Positions 30,135-41,835 of a stretch of DNA of 64,000 nucleotides are shown piece by piece. The stretch's first letter is position 1; each line of letters starts with the position of its first letter. Under the pieces are notes generated by a model. It searched no databases. It saw only the letters and a program-made list of their open reading frames with translations, and was not told where the DNA came from. Position numbers and translations under genes: made by a program. Origin of the DNA: Pseudomonadota bacterium (GTDB lineage: Bacteria; Pseudomonadota; Gammaproteobacteria; Burkholderiales; Burkholderiaceae_C); contig JAFEEG010000012.1 in assembly GCA_018241225.1 (NCBI GenBank), positions 1 through 64,000 on the forward strand, read 5' to 3'.

Positions 30135-31478
30135 ATGAAACCGGTCATCGCGCTGGTCGGGCGCCCCAACGTGGGCAAATCGACATTGTTCAACCGCCTC
30201 ACGCAGACGCGTGATGCGATCGTGGCCGACTTTGCCGGCCTCACGCGCGATCGCCATTACGGCAATGGCCGGGCCGGCAAGCACGAGTACATCGTGATCG
30301 ACACCGGCGGCTTCGAGCCCGACGCCGGCAGCGGCATCTTCAAGGAGATGGCCAAGCAGACCCGCCAGGCGGTGGCCGAGGCGGACGTGGTGATCTTCGT
30401 GGTCGACGCGCGCGACGGCCTGTCCGCCCAGGACCACGACATCGCCAACGAGTTGCGCCGCCTGGGTAAGCCCTGCGTGCTGGCGGCCAACAAGGCCGAG
30501 GGCATGAAGAGCAGCGCCAAGCTGGTCGACTTCTACGAGCTCGGCTTTGGCGAGGTGCATGCCGTTTCGGCGGCGCACGGCCAGGGAATCCGCGACCTGG
30601 TGGACCTGGCGCTGGAGCCGCTGAACCTGCAGGAGCCCGAGGAAGAAGACGAGGAAGACGACGCTACCAAGCCGATCCGCCTGGCCGTGGCCGGCCGGCC
30701 CAACGTGGGCAAGTCCACCCTCATCAACACCTGGCTGGGCGAAGAGCGCCTGGTGGCCTTCGACCTGGCCGGCACCACCCGCGACGCCATCTCGGTGCCC
30801 TTCGAGCGCAATGGCCAGCGGTTCGAGCTGATCGACACGGCCGGCCTGCGCCGCAAGGGCAAGGTGTTCGAGGCCATCGAGAAGTTCTCGGTGGTCAAGA
30901 CGCTGCAGGCCATCGAGTCGGCCAACGTCGTGCTGCTGCTGCTCGATGCCACCCAGGGCGTGACCGACCAGGACGCGCACATTGCGGGCTACATCCTGGA
31001 GAGCGGGCGCGCCGTGGTGCTGGCCATCAACAAGTGGGACGCGGTGGACAGCTACCAGCGCGAACAACTGCACCGCCAGATCGAGACGCGCCTGGCCTTC
31101 CTGAAGTTCGCCTCGCTGCACTTCATCTCGGCCACCAAGCGCCAGGGGCTGGGGCCGCTGTGGCAGTCCATCGCCCAGGCCCACAAGGGCGCCACGCGCA
31201 AGATGTCCACGCCGGTGCTCACCCGCGTGCTGCAAGAAGCCGTGCAGTTCCAGACGCCCAAGAAGAGCGGCATGTTCCGGCCCAAGATGCGCTATGCGCA
31301 CCAGGGTGGCATGAACCCGCCCGTGATCGTGATCCACGGCAATTCGCTCGAGCACGTCACCGATGCTTACAAGCGCTTTCTCGAAGGGCGCTTCCGCAAG
31401 GAGTTCGACCTGGTCGGCACACCCTTGCGCATCGAGTTCAAGACCTCGCACAATCCGTACGCCGACAAGGACGAGTAG
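30135..31478 (+). CDS. der: Ribosome biogenesis GTPase Der (EngA)
   Basis: Tandem-GTPase Der, 447 residues. Two G domains are visible: the first with [16 protein letters not shown] near residue 8 and NKAEG, the second with [16 protein letters not shown] near residue 185 and NKWD. A KH-like domain and basic tail follow. The linker between the G domains is acidic (EEEDEEDD). It acts in maturation of the 50S subunit. It follows bamB by 12 bases and is probably the last gene before the hfq group. Confidence 0.97.
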   Translation: MKPVIALVGRPNVGKSTLFNRLTQTRDAIVADFAGLTRDRHYGNGRAGKHEYIVIDTGGFEPDAGSGIFKEMAKQTRQAVAEADVVIFVVDARDGLSAQDHDIANELRRLGKPCVLAANKAEGMKSSAKLVDFYELGFGEVHAVSAAHGQGIRDLVDLALEPLNLQEPEEEDEEDDATKPIRLAVAGRPNVGKSTLINTWLGEERLVAFDLAGTTRDAISVPFERNGQRFELIDTAGLRRKGKVFEAIEKFSVVKTLQAIESANVVLLLLDATQGVTDQDAHIAGYILESGRAVVLAINKWDAVDSYQREQLHRQIETRLAFLKFASLHFISATKRQGLGPLWQSIAQAHKGATRKMSTPVLTRVLQEAVQFQTPKKSGMFRPKMRYAHQGGMNPPVIVIHGNSLEHVTDAYKRFLEGRFRKEFDLVGTPLRIEFKTSHNPYADKDE

Positions 31479-31633
31479 GAGTAGGGCGGGCTTCGGGAGC
31501 GCGCGGCGGACCGAAGGTTCCGGCGCCCAAGTGCCTTTATTTTTCCAAGGCCATTGGCTTGCCGTGCTGCGGTGCGGAAGCCGTGTGTTAAGGTTAGCTA
31601 TCCAACAACAACCTCTTGAACACGGAGAATATC

Positions 31634-31879
31634 GTGAGCAATAAAGGGCAGCTTCTTCAAGACCCATTCCTGAACACCCTGCGCCGTGAGCACGTGCCGG
31701 TGTCGATCTATCTGGTCAACGGCATCAAGCTGCAAGGCCAGATCGAATCCTTCGACCAGTACGTTGTCCTCCTGCGCAACACGGTGACCCAGATGGTCTA
31801 CAAGCACGCAATCTCCACCATCGTGCCGGGACGCGCGGTCAACTTCTCGACCAACGAGAGCGACGACGCGGCCTCCTGA
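31634..31879 (+). CDS. hfq: RNA chaperone Hfq
   Basis: Sm-like RNA-binding protein, 81 residues. Sm1 and Sm2 motifs are visible: [38 protein letters not shown] and the conserved YKHAIST. It forms hexamers and pairs small RNAs with mRNAs. I start at the GTG at 31634, giving the canonical [13 protein letters not shown] start, because GGAG lies 6 bases upstream; an ATG at 31616 in frame has no such site. The 155-base gap after der holds no clear hairpin or promoter I can assign. hflX follows. Confidence 0.95.
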   Translation: MSNKGQLLQDPFLNTLRREHVPVSIYLVNGIKLQGQIESFDQYVVLLRNTVTQMVYKHAISTIVPGRAVNFSTNESDDAAS

Positions 31880-31939
31880 CCGGCACGGCGCGGCTCCCTC
31901 TGACCAGGGCGCCGCGTTTCCTGAACGGTCTTACCCCGC

Positions 31940-33112
31940 TTGTCTGAAAACACTCCCCAACAACAAGAAGGCGCCGCAATCCTTGTCGGCGTCGATTTCG
32001 GTCTCCCGCATTTCGACAGCGAGCTCGAAGAACTCGGCTTGCTCGCCCAGACCGCTGGCCTGACGCCAGTGGAACGCATCACCTGCAAGCGCAAGGCACC
32101 CGATGCCGCCTTGTTCGTGGGCAGCGGCAAAGCCGAAGAAATCCGCGAGCTGGCGCAAATGCATGGGGCCAGCGAAGTCATCTTCGACCAGGCCCTGAGC
32201 CCTGCCCAGCAGCGCAATCTCGAGCGCGCCATTGGGCTGGCCGTCTACGACCGCACCTTCCTCATCCTGGAAATCTTCGCGCAGCGCGCGAGAAGCCACG
32301 AGGGCAAGTTGCAGGTCGAGCTGGCGCGCCTGCAGTACCTGAGCACCCGCCTCGTGCGCCGGTGGTCCCACCTGGAGCGCCAGCGCGGCGGCATCGGCAC
32401 CCGCGGCGGCCCTGGCGAAACCCAGATCGAGCTGGACCGCCGAATGATCGGCGAGGCCATCAAGCGCACCCGCGAGCGCCTGGCCAAGGTGCAGCGCCAG
32501 CGCGGCACGCAGCGCCGCCAGCGCGAGCGGCGCGGCGCGTTCAAGATCTCGCTGGTGGGCTACACCAACGCCGGCAAGTCCTCGCTGTTCAACGCGATGG
32601 TCAAGGCGCGGGCCTATGCGGCCGATCAGCTCTTTGCCACGCTGGACACCACCACCCGCCACCTCTACCTGGGCGAGGGGGCAGGGCAGGCCTCCATCTC
32701 CGACACCGTGGGTTTCATCCGCGAGCTGCCGCACGGGCTGGTCGATGCCTTCAAGGCCACCCTGCAGGAGGCGGTAGACGCCGACTTGCTGCTGCACGTG
32801 GTGGACGCCTCCAACCCCCATCATCCCGAGCAGATGGCCGAGGTGCAGAACGTGCTGCAGGAAATCGGCGCCGACGGCATCCCGCAACTGCTGGTGTTCA
32901 ACAAGCTCGACGCCATCGACGCATCGCAGCGGCCGCTGCGCCTGGCGGACACGGTGGAAGTCGACGGCATCCAGGTCGACCGCGTGTTCCTCAGCGCTCG
33001 CACCGGCGAGGGGCTGCCGGCCCTGCGCGAGGATCTGGCGCGCCGCGCCCAGGCCAGCGTGCTGGCGATGTCCCTTGCGGACGCTGCGCCTTTGCATGGA
33101 GCCGTGCATTGA
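31940..33112 (+). CDS. hflX: GTPase HflX
   Basis: Obg-type GTPase, 390 residues, that binds and splits ribosomes, notably under heat stress. The N-terminal domain contains the family's VGSGKAEEI and LSPAQQRNLERA motifs, and the GTPase domain has GYTNAGKSSLFNAM, DTVGFIRELPHGLVDAF and NKLD. The start is TTG at 31940, 60 bases after hfq, with the family's SENTPQQ-type beginning; no ATG is available nearby. The order hfq-hflX-hflK-hflC matches E. coli. Confidence 0.94.
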   Translation: MSENTPQQQEGAAILVGVDFGLPHFDSELEELGLLAQTAGLTPVERITCKRKAPDAALFVGSGKAEEIRELAQMHGASEVIFDQALSPAQQRNLERAIGLAVYDRTFLILEIFAQRARSHEGKLQVELARLQYLSTRLVRRWSHLERQRGGIGTRGGPGETQIELDRRMIGEAIKRTRERLAKVQRQRGTQRRQRERRGAFKISLVGYTNAGKSSLFNAMVKARAYAADQLFATLDTTTRHLYLGEGAGQASISDTVGFIRELPHGLVDAFKATLQEAVDADLLLHVVDASNPHHPEQMAEVQNVLQEIGADGIPQLLVFNKLDAIDASQRPLRLADTVEVDGIQVDRVFLSARTGEGLPALREDLARRAQASVLAMSLADAAPLHGAVH

Positions 33113-33160
33113 TTGGCACAATCGGCGCCACTGAATTTCCATGAGAAGAAAAGAAAGCGA

Positions 33161-34534
33161 ATGATTGCAAAGCCACTGTGGAGTCGATTCCGCGGCATGT
33201 TCAATCTGAACGATGGCCGCTGGGGGCGCGGTGAGGATGGAGGATCCGAAGGCGATCGTCCCAACGGCCAGCGACCCGATGAGCCATCGGGCCGCCCGCC
33301 CGCACCGCCGGAACGCCCTCGTGGCCAGGGTCCGAACCAGGGCCCACCCGACCTGGACGAACTCTGGCGTGATTTCAACCGCAAGCTCGGCGGCCTGTTT
33401 GGCGGCAAGGGCGGCGGCCAGTCGCCCATGGGCGGCAACGGCGGCAACGGCGGTGGCAGCAACTACAAGCCCGACATGAAGAACGCTGGTTTCGGACTGG
33501 GCCTGGTGGCCGTGGTGGCCCTGCTGATCTGGCTGGGCACCGGCTTCTTCATCGTGCAGGAAGGCTCGCAGGCGGTCATTACCCAGTTCGGCCGCTACAA
33601 GTCGACCGTGGGCGCGGGCTTCAACTGGCGCCTGCCGTATCCCATCCAGCGCCACGAGATGGTGGTGGTCACGCAGATCCGTTCGGCCGACGTGGGGCGC
33701 GACTCCATCGTGCGCTCCACCGGCCTGCGCGAATCGGCCATGCTGACCGAAGACGAGAACATCGTCGAGATCAAGTTCGCCGTGCAGTACCGCCTGAGCG
33801 ACGCCCGTGCCTACCTGTACGAGAGCAAGGCGCCCGCCGATGCCGTGATCCAGGTGGCCGAGACGGCCGTGCGCGAAGTGGTGGGCAAGATGAAGATGGA
33901 CGCAGCCCTGGCCGAGGAGCGCGACCAGATCGCCCCGCGCGTGCGCACCCTCATGCAGACCATCCTCGACCGCTACAAGGTGGGCGTGGAAGTGGTGGGC
34001 ATCAACCTGCAGCAAGGCGGCGTGCGTCCGCCCGAGCAGGTGCAGGCGGCCTTCGACGACGTGCTCAAGGCCGGCCAGGAGCGCGAGCGCGCCAAGAACG
34101 AAGCCCAGGCCTATGCGAACGACGTGGTGCCGCGCGCCACGGGTACCGCATCGCGCCTGAAGGAAGAGTCCGAAGCCTACAAGGCCCGCATCGTGGCGCA
34201 GGCCCAGGGTGACGGCCAACGTTTCGGCCAGGTGCTGGCCGAGTACCAGAAGGCGCCGCAGGTCACGCGTGACCGCATGTACGTGGACGCCATGCAGCAG
34301 ATCTACAGCAACACGACCAAGGTGCTGGTCGATTCCAAGCAAGGCTCCAACCTGCTGTACCTGCCGCTGGACAAGCTGATGCAGATGAGCGGCCAGTCCG
34401 CCAGCGTGGGCGCGCCGGCCGATGCGCCGCCGGCCAGCGTGGCCGGCACCACGCCGCCCCAGTCGTCGCTGGTGAGCCCGGGCGGCGACTCGCGCGCCCG
34501 CGACGGCCGCTCGCGCGACCGGGACGTGCGCTGA
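33161..34534 (+). CDS. hflK: FtsH protease regulator subunit HflK
   Basis: SPFH/band-7 membrane protein, 457 residues. A long Gly-, Pro- and Asp-rich cytoplasmic start is followed by one membrane helix (about 108-130, LGLVAVVALLIWLGTGFFIV) and the SPFH domain (QEGSQAVITQFGRYKSTVGA), then a helical region and a disordered tail. With HflC it forms a large complex around FtsH. I choose the ATG at 33161; a TTG at 33113 abuts the hflX stop and an ATG at 33197 is also possible. hflC follows. Confidence 0.92.
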   Translation: MIAKPLWSRFRGMFNLNDGRWGRGEDGGSEGDRPNGQRPDEPSGRPPAPPERPRGQGPNQGPPDLDELWRDFNRKLGGLFGGKGGGQSPMGGNGGNGGGSNYKPDMKNAGFGLGLVAVVALLIWLGTGFFIVQEGSQAVITQFGRYKSTVGAGFNWRLPYPIQRHEMVVVTQIRSADVGRDSIVRSTGLRESAMLTEDENIVEIKFAVQYRLSDARAYLYESKAPADAVIQVAETAVREVVGKMKMDAALAEERDQIAPRVRTLMQTILDRYKVGVEVVGINLQQGGVRPPEQVQAAFDDVLKAGQERERAKNEAQAYANDVVPRATGTASRLKEESEAYKARIVAQAQGDGQRFGQVLAEYQKAPQVTRDRMYVDAMQQIYSNTTKVLVDSKQGSNLLYLPLDKLMQMSGQSASVGAPADAPPASVAGTTPPQSSLVSPGGDSRARDGRSRDRDVR

Positions 34535-34567
34535 AGGCCCGCAGCATCAGAAGAAGAAAAGCCTGAC

Positions 34568-35464
34568 ATGAACAGAATCGGATTCATCGCTACGTCGTTC
34601 CTCATCGCCCTGGTGGTGCTGAGCTCGACCCTCTTCGTTGTCGACCAGCGCCAGTTCGGCGTGGTCTACGCGCTGGGCCAGATCAAGGAAGTCATTACCG
34701 AGCCCGGCCTCAACTGGAAGCTGCCTCCGCCCTTCCAGAACGTCTCGTACATCGACAAGCGCCTGCTCACGCTGGCCAGCGTCGACCCCGAGCCCATGCT
34801 CACTGCCGAGAAGCAGCGCGTGGTCATCGACTGGTACGTGCGCTGGCGCATCACCGATCCGCAGGCCTACATCCGCAACGTCGGCCTGGACGAGAACGCG
34901 GGCGCCAACCAGCTCAACCGGGTGATCCGCAACGCCTTCCAGGAGAACATCAACAAGCGCACCGTGCGCGACCTGATCTCGGTGCGCCGCGAAGCGCTCA
35001 TGGCCGACGTGCAGCGCGAGGTGCTGGAAGTGGTCAAGGGCGCCAAGCCCTGGGGCGTCGACGTGGTGGACGTGCGCATCACCCGCGTGGACTATGTCGA
35101 GGCCATCACCGAATCGGTCTACCGCCGCATGGAGGCTGAGCGCAAGCGCGTGGCCAACGAACTGCGCTCCACCGGTATCGCCGAGGGCGAGAAGATCCGC
35201 GCCGACGCCGACCGCCAGCGCGAGGTGATCGTGGCCAACGCCTACCGCGATGCGCAGGCGATCAAGGGCCAGGGCGACGCCCAGGCCGCCGGCATCTACG
35301 CAGAGGCCTTTGGCCGCGACCCGCAGTTCGCGCAGTTCTATCGCAGCCTCGAGGCCTACAAGCAGAGCTTCAACAAGAAGGGCGACGTGATGGTGCTCGA
35401 CCCCTCGAGCAGCGACTTCTTCCGTGCAATGCAGGGCTCCGGTGCGGCTGCCCCGCGCCGCTGA
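34568..35464 (+). CDS. hflC: FtsH protease regulator subunit HflC
   Basis: SPFH/band-7 protein, 298 residues, partner of HflK. The N-terminal membrane helix (about 5-24, FIATSFLIALVVLSSTLFVV) is followed directly by the SPFH domain (DQRQFGVVYALGQIKEVITE) and a helical region with AEGEKIRADADRQREVIVAN. Most of the protein is periplasmic. The gene lies 33 bases after hflK with AGAAGAAAAG upstream of the ATG. Confidence 0.95.
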   Translation: MNRIGFIATSFLIALVVLSSTLFVVDQRQFGVVYALGQIKEVITEPGLNWKLPPPFQNVSYIDKRLLTLASVDPEPMLTAEKQRVVIDWYVRWRITDPQAYIRNVGLDENAGANQLNRVIRNAFQENINKRTVRDLISVRREALMADVQREVLEVVKGAKPWGVDVVDVRITRVDYVEAITESVYRRMEAERKRVANELRSTGIAEGEKIRADADRQREVIVANAYRDAQAIKGQGDAQAAGIYAEAFGRDPQFAQFYRSLEAYKQSFNKKGDVMVLDPSSSDFFRAMQGSGAAAPRR

Positions 35465-35506
35465 TCCGCGCAGGATCAACAGCGACAGACCAGTGGCGGG
35501 TGGCGC

Positions 35507-35695
35507 GTGAGCAGCGAAGTCTTCTGGAGCGCGCTCGCCCTGGTCCTGGTCATCGAAGGCCTGCTTCCCTTCCTGTCGCCAGGCACCTGGCGCCGCGGCT
35601 TTGCCCAGTTGCTGCAACTGCGCGACGGGCAACTGCGCTTCTTCGGACTGTGCAGCATCGCCATCGGATTGCTGCTTCTTTGGCTCGTTGGATGA
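35507..35695 (+). CDS. DUF2065 (YjeT-like) small membrane protein
   Basis: A 62-residue protein with two predicted membrane helices (about 5-22 and 44-61) joined by the basic segment SPGTWRRGFAQLLQL. It matches the DUF2065/YjeT family, which lies next to hflC in many proteobacteria; its function is unknown. The start is GTG at 35507, and the upstream sequence GGTGGCG gives a weak ribosome-binding site. Confidence 0.85.
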   Translation: MSSEVFWSALALVLVIEGLLPFLSPGTWRRGFAQLLQLRDGQLRFFGLCSIAIGLLLLWLVG

Positions 35696-35764
35696 GGTGG
35701 GTGTAACGGGGCCTGTAAAATCCCTGTTTTAACAGCCTGGAACTTTCGTTCCTTCGCCCCTGAC

Positions 35765-38271
<2,507 letters not shown>

Positions 38272-38321
38272 TTCTTCATAAAAAAACTTCGCTCACAACC
38301 ACCACCCGGAGCCCCACCAAC

Positions 38322-38846
38322 ATGTTGACCGAAGACGGCAAGCACCTCTACGTTAGCTACGACGAATACCACAACCTGATCGAGAAGCTGGCGATCAAGG
38401 TGCACCAGTCGGGCTGGGAGTTCGACAACATCCTGTGCCTGGCCCGCGGCGGCATGCGCCCGGGCGACGTGCTTTCGCGCATCTTCGACAAGCCGCTGGC
38501 CATCATGTCCACCAGCTCGTACCGCGCCGAGGCCGGCACGGTGCAGGGCCACCTCGACATCGCCCACTACATCACCACCCCCAAGGGCGAGATCGCAGGG
38601 CGCGTGCTGCTGGTGGACGACCTGGCCGACTCGGGCCACACGCTCAACGCGGTGGTCGATCTGCTGCGTACCAAGTACAAGCCCATTACCGAACTGCGTT
38701 CCGCGGTGCTGTGGACCAAGGGCCTGTCGAACTTCACGGCCGACTACTCGGTGGAATTCCTGCCGACCAACCCGTGGATCCACCAGCCCTTCGAGCACTA
38801 CGACAACCTGCGTCCGCAGAAGCTGATCGAGAAGTGGTCGGTCTGA
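38322..38846 (+). CDS. Purine-type phosphoribosyltransferase
   Basis: Type I phosphoribosyltransferase, 174 residues, with the PRPP loop VLLVDDLADSGHTLNAV and the start LYVSYDEYHNLIEKLAIKV. The family in this position after purA is usually annotated as hypoxanthine or xanthine/guanine phosphoribosyltransferase; substrate cannot be told from the sequence. The gene lies 50 bases after purA with a GGAG ribosome-binding site and ends before a strong terminator, so purA and this gene probably form one unit for purine synthesis and salvage. Confidence 0.88.
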   Translation: MLTEDGKHLYVSYDEYHNLIEKLAIKVHQSGWEFDNILCLARGGMRPGDVLSRIFDKPLAIMSTSSYRAEAGTVQGHLDIAHYITTPKGEIAGRVLLVDDLADSGHTLNAVVDLLRTKYKPITELRSAVLWTKGLSNFTADYSVEFLPTNPWIHQPFEHYDNLRPQKLIEKWSV

Positions 38847-38884
38847 CGGTGGCGGGCGCCCGGCGCCCCGCTCGTTGAACCCCC

Positions 38885-38909
38885 AAAGCGCGGCAGGTCC
38901 GCGCTTTTT
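38885..38909 (+). terminator. Rho-independent terminator after the purA-phosphoribosyltransferase unit
   Basis: AAAGCGCGG (38885-38893) and CCGCGCTTT (38899-38907) form a perfect 9-bp stem with loop CAGGT, followed by further T residues. It lies 38 bases after the phosphoribosyltransferase stop and just before the convergent VOC gene, whose stop is at 38925. Confidence 0.92.
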
Positions 38910-38924
38910 CTTTGCGCGTTCGGA

Positions 38925-39365
38925 TCAGCAGTCGGGGTTTTCGTCGTAGCGGCGCTGCATCTCCTGCGGCGTGACGTCCTCGATGTGGTGGCCCACGTTC
39001 CAGCGATGGCCGAAGGGGTCGAAGAAGCTGCCCGAGCGCTCGCCATAGAAATGATTGGCCAGGGGCATGTGGATGGTGGCCCCCTCGGCCAGCGCGCGCT
39101 CCACGACGGCGTCCGCATCGTCCACGTGCAGGTGGATGGTCACGCTGGTGCCGCCCACGGACCTGGGGCTGCGGATGCCGTATTCCGGAAACTCCTCGCA
39201 CACCATCAACGTGCTGCCGCCGAAGTCCAGTTCGACGTGGCCGAGCCGGCCGCCCGGTTCGGTGAGCCGGAATTTCTCGGTCATGCCGAACACGCGCGTG
39301 TAGAACTCGACGGCGGCCTGGCCGTCGTGGACGCAAATGTAGGGGTACATCTCCTTGGTCGCCAT
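38925..39365 (-). CDS. VOC-family (glyoxalase/PhnB-like) protein
   Basis: A 146-residue single-domain protein of the vicinal oxygen chelate fold, nearest to the PhnB/YycE-like group: FYTRVFGMTEKFRLTEPGG, HVELDFGGSTLMVCEE, FDPFGHRWNVGHHIEDVTPQ. Members include metal-dependent dioxygenases, glyoxalases and antibiotic-binding proteins, so substrate is unknown. I choose the ATG at 39365 because AGAGGA lies upstream; a 16-residue longer reading lacks family similarity. Its distance from the phn operon argues against a phosphonate role. Confidence 0.85.
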   Translation of the reverse strand: MATKEMYPYICVHDGQAAVEFYTRVFGMTEKFRLTEPGGRLGHVELDFGGSTLMVCEEFPEYGIRSPRSVGGTSVTIHLHVDDADAVVERALAEGATIHMPLANHFYGERSGSFFDPFGHRWNVGHHIEDVTPQEMQRRYDENPDC

Positions 39366-39451
39366 GTCTCGGGTCCTCTTGGTCGTAGTCGGTGATGCGC
39401 CCATTGTCGACAAGCGCAGGCGCGCGGGTCTTGCAGAAAATTGAAGCGCCG

Positions 39452-40285
39452 TCAGCGGGGCACGTGCCGCGGTGCTGCGGCGTCAGCCGCCCGTCGCCAG
39501 GCTTGCGGCGACAGGCCGGCAATGTCGCCGAACTCACGGGTGAGATGCGACTGGTCGGCAAATCCGGCTTCATCGGCAATGTCGGCCCAGCCGCGTTGCG
39601 CGTCGGCGGCTGCCAGGTCGAGCACCCGGCCCAAGCGGTGCACGCGTTCGTAGGCCTTGGGTGCCAGGCCGGTCGCCGCGCGAAAGAGGTCGATGAAGCG
39701 CCGGTGGCTGTAGCCGCTTCGCGTGGCCAGCTCGCGCACTCGCTGCGTACCCATGCACAGCGGGTCCAGTGCCTGCGCAACCGCGGGGTGAAGGCCGTGG
39801 AAGCTGTCCGCCAGCCGCTCGAGCAGCAGCGACTCGAACAGGTCGAGCCGGGCATTCAGGCCGGCGACTTCTTGCAGGCGTTCCAGCGCCAGGCCTGCGC
39901 GTGGGCCCCAAAGGTCGTCCAGCGACGTGTGCCGGCCTGCCAGGGCATCTGCCGGCGCCCCAACGAGCGGCAAGGCCGCACCCGGGCGCAGCAGCACGCC
40001 GACCGAAGCACAGGGTTGCGACATGTCACGGATGTAGAAGCGCTCGCGTGGTCCGCCCACCAGGGCATGGCCACCCGCGCTGTAGCCCTGGAGGTCTTGT
40101 TCGCCAGCGAACAGGCGCAGCGGCGGCCCCGTGAGGCGAAAGACCAGGTGCATTGCACCCGTGGGCAGCACATGCTCGCGCGCACCGGGCGTGGCCAGCC
40201 TGCCGGGGCCGGGCTCGCTGGCCCACAGCGCCTGCACGAAGGGGCGCAGCCGGGCCAGCCGGGCGGGCGAACGCAGGAGCTGCAT
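39452..40285 (-). CDS. AraC-family transcriptional regulator
   Basis: 277 residues. The N-terminal effector-type domain (about 5-150) has the RPFVQALWASE and GAREHVLPTGAMHLVFRL pattern seen in DUF6597-type AraC regulators. The C-terminal AraC DNA-binding domain (about 165-265) has two helix-turn-helix motifs (VRELATRSGYSHRRFIDLFR; WADIADEAGFADQSHLTREF). It is divergent from the PLP-dependent lyase gene, whose ATG is 34 bases from its own start, so it may regulate that gene. Confidence 0.88.
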   Translation of the reverse strand: MQLLRSPARLARLRPFVQALWASEPGPGRLATPGAREHVLPTGAMHLVFRLTGPPLRLFAGEQDLQGYSAGGHALVGGPRERFYIRDMSQPCASVGVLLRPGAALPLVGAPADALAGRHTSLDDLWGPRAGLALERLQEVAGLNARLDLFESLLLERLADSFHGLHPAVAQALDPLCMGTQRVRELATRSGYSHRRFIDLFRAATGLAPKAYERVHRLGRVLDLAAADAQRGWADIADEAGFADQSHLTREFGDIAGLSPQAWRRAADAAAPRHVPR

Positions 40286-40319
40286 GCCCCCGATTCTGCG
40301 CGCGAGCTAGCATCGGGTC

Positions 40320-41525
40320 ATGAGCAAGCCCATCACCGACCTGATTCACCACCCCTATACGCCGCCAGAGCGTTTCGGGGCACCGCAGCCGGGGGTCTAC
40401 AAGGCCTCGACCGTTTTCTTTGCCGACGTGGCCGCCATGCGTGCCCGCGATTGGCGCAGCAAGGCCGGCTACACCTACGGACTGCACGGCACGCCCACCA
40501 CCTTCATGCTGGAAGAGCGACTGGCCTCGCTCGAAGGCGGCACCGAATGCCTGCTGGCGCCCAGCGGGCTGGCCGCCATCTCGCTGGTGTCGCTTGCCCT
40601 GCTCAAGACAGGCGACGAGGTGCTGATGCCCGACAACGTCTACGGCCCCAACAAGGCGCTGGCCGCCGGCGAGCTGGCCAACTTCGGCATCACGCACCGC
40701 CTGTACGACCCGATGAATCCGCGCGACCTGGCGGCCAAGATGAGCGACAGGACCCGGCTGGTCTGGCTCGAGGCGCCGGGTTCGGTGACCATGGAGTTCC
40801 CCGACCTGCCCGAGCTGGTGCGCCTGTGTCGTGCGCGCGGCGTGGTCAGCGCGCTGGACAACACCTGGGGCACCGGCCTGGCCTTCAACCCCTTCGACCT
40901 GGAAGGCGACGGGGAGGGCGTCGACATCTCGGCCCAGGCCCTGACCAAGTACCCCAGCGGGGGCGGGGACGTGCTCATGGGCAGCGTGGTCACCAAAGAC
41001 CCGGCCCTGCACCTGAAGCTCAAGCTCACCCACATGCGCCTGGGCCTGGGCGTGGGCGTGGACGACGTTCAGGAGGTGATGCGCTCGCTGCCCAGCATTG
41101 CCCTGCGCTACCGGGCACACGACGAATGCGCCCGGGTGCTGGCAAGCTGGCTGTCGCGGCGCGACGAGATCGCCCAGGTGCTGCATCCCGCGCTGGAAGG
41201 CTCGCCCGGCCACGAGCATTGGCGCGTCCTGTGCGGCGCCGACGGCGCGGCGGCGGGCCTTTTTTCGGTGGTGTTCGACGAGCGCTATGGCACCGAGCAG
41301 GTCGATGCCTTCTGCGATGCGCTGCGCCTGTTCAAGCTGGGCTACTCGTGGGGCGGGCCGGTCAGCCTGGTCGTGCCCTACGACATCGGCCTCATGCGCG
41401 ACCCCAAGGTCGCGCCGTGGCCGTACAAGGGCACCCTGGTGCGCTTTTCGATCGGCCTGGAAGCGGTGGAAGACCTGCAGACCGACCTGGAGCAGGCCCT
41501 GGCCACGATTTCCGAGGCAGATTGA
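40320..41525 (+). CDS. metC: Cystathionine beta-lyase-like PLP-dependent enzyme
   Basis: Cys/Met metabolism PLP enzyme, 401 residues. YTYGLHGTPTTFMLEERLA is the start of the conserved region, the aspartate binding the cofactor ring is in VVSALDNTWGTG, the cofactor lysine is in ISAQALTKYPSGGGDVLMG near residue 216, and the C-terminus has FKLGYSWGGPVSLV. By similarity it cleaves cystathionine to homocysteine, or another sulfur amino acid. The exact activity (beta-lyase or gamma-synthase type) is not certain, so the symbol is tentative. Confidence 0.85.
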   Translation: MSKPITDLIHHPYTPPERFGAPQPGVYKASTVFFADVAAMRARDWRSKAGYTYGLHGTPTTFMLEERLASLEGGTECLLAPSGLAAISLVSLALLKTGDEVLMPDNVYGPNKALAAGELANFGITHRLYDPMNPRDLAAKMSDRTRLVWLEAPGSVTMEFPDLPELVRLCRARGVVSALDNTWGTGLAFNPFDLEGDGEGVDISAQALTKYPSGGGDVLMGSVVTKDPALHLKLKLTHMRLGLGVGVDDVQEVMRSLPSIALRYRAHDECARVLASWLSRRDEIAQVLHPALEGSPGHEHWRVLCGADGAAAGLFSVVFDERYGTEQVDAFCDALRLFKLGYSWGGPVSLVVPYDIGLMRDPKVAPWPYKGTLVRFSIGLEAVEDLQTDLEQALATISEAD

Positions 41526-41619
41526 CCCGCGTACGGTCGCGCAAACGAACTGACCATGAACCGTATCGCTTACATTGTGGTTACGCCGTCGCCCGCAATG
41601 GGAATATCAAGGAGATGCT

Positions 41620-41823
41620 GTGGCTACACCAAATTACGGCTATGAGAAGCGCCAGAAGGAGCTTGCCAAGAAGAGGAAGAAGGAAGACAAGCTGCGTGCC
41701 AAGGCAGATCGCAAGCTTGGCATCAGCAGCCCCGGGCTGGCACCGGACGACCCCGAGACCGACGTGGCTTCGCTGGAGCACGATCCACCCACTGTTCCGG
41801 AAGCTCCCACCAAGAATGGATGA
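41620..41823 (+). CDS. Small lysine-rich conserved hypothetical protein
   Basis: A 67-residue protein. The first half is very basic and helical (YEKRQKELAKKRKKEDKLRA); the second is acidic and Pro-rich. I start at the GTG at 41620 because AAGGAG lies 5 bases upstream; a 15-residue longer reading lacks such a site. Similar short proteins are common hypotheticals in betaproteobacteria, and I know no function. The basic helix suggests nucleic-acid or ribosome contact. It converges on tesA with a 12-base gap. Confidence 0.7.
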   Translation: MATPNYGYEKRQKELAKKRKKEDKLRAKADRKLGISSPGLAPDDPETDVASLEHDPPTVPEAPTKNG

Positions 41824-41835
41824 GCTTGCCGGCGC

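Noticed and set aside
31616..31633. Upstream ATG as the start of hfq
   Set aside because: It would add six residues absent from Hfq proteins and has no ribosome-binding site, whereas the GTG at 31634 has GGAG at the right distance.
28965..31667. A 900-codon minus-strand frame opposite bamB and der
   Set aside because: Same cause; bamB and der are certain and fully cover the interval.
31880..31939. Terminator between hfq and hflX
   Set aside because: CGGCGC and GCGCCG can pair, but the loop is long and no T-run follows, so it is not a convincing Rho-independent terminator.
31931..34342. An 803-codon minus-strand frame opposite hflX and hflK
   Set aside because: Shadow of the two recognised genes; composition is low-complexity His, Gly and Leu without any domain.
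38925..39365. The PhnB-like VOC gene as part of the phosphonate system
   Set aside because: PhnB is not needed for phosphonate use, and this gene lies more than 20 kb from phnDCE among unrelated genes.
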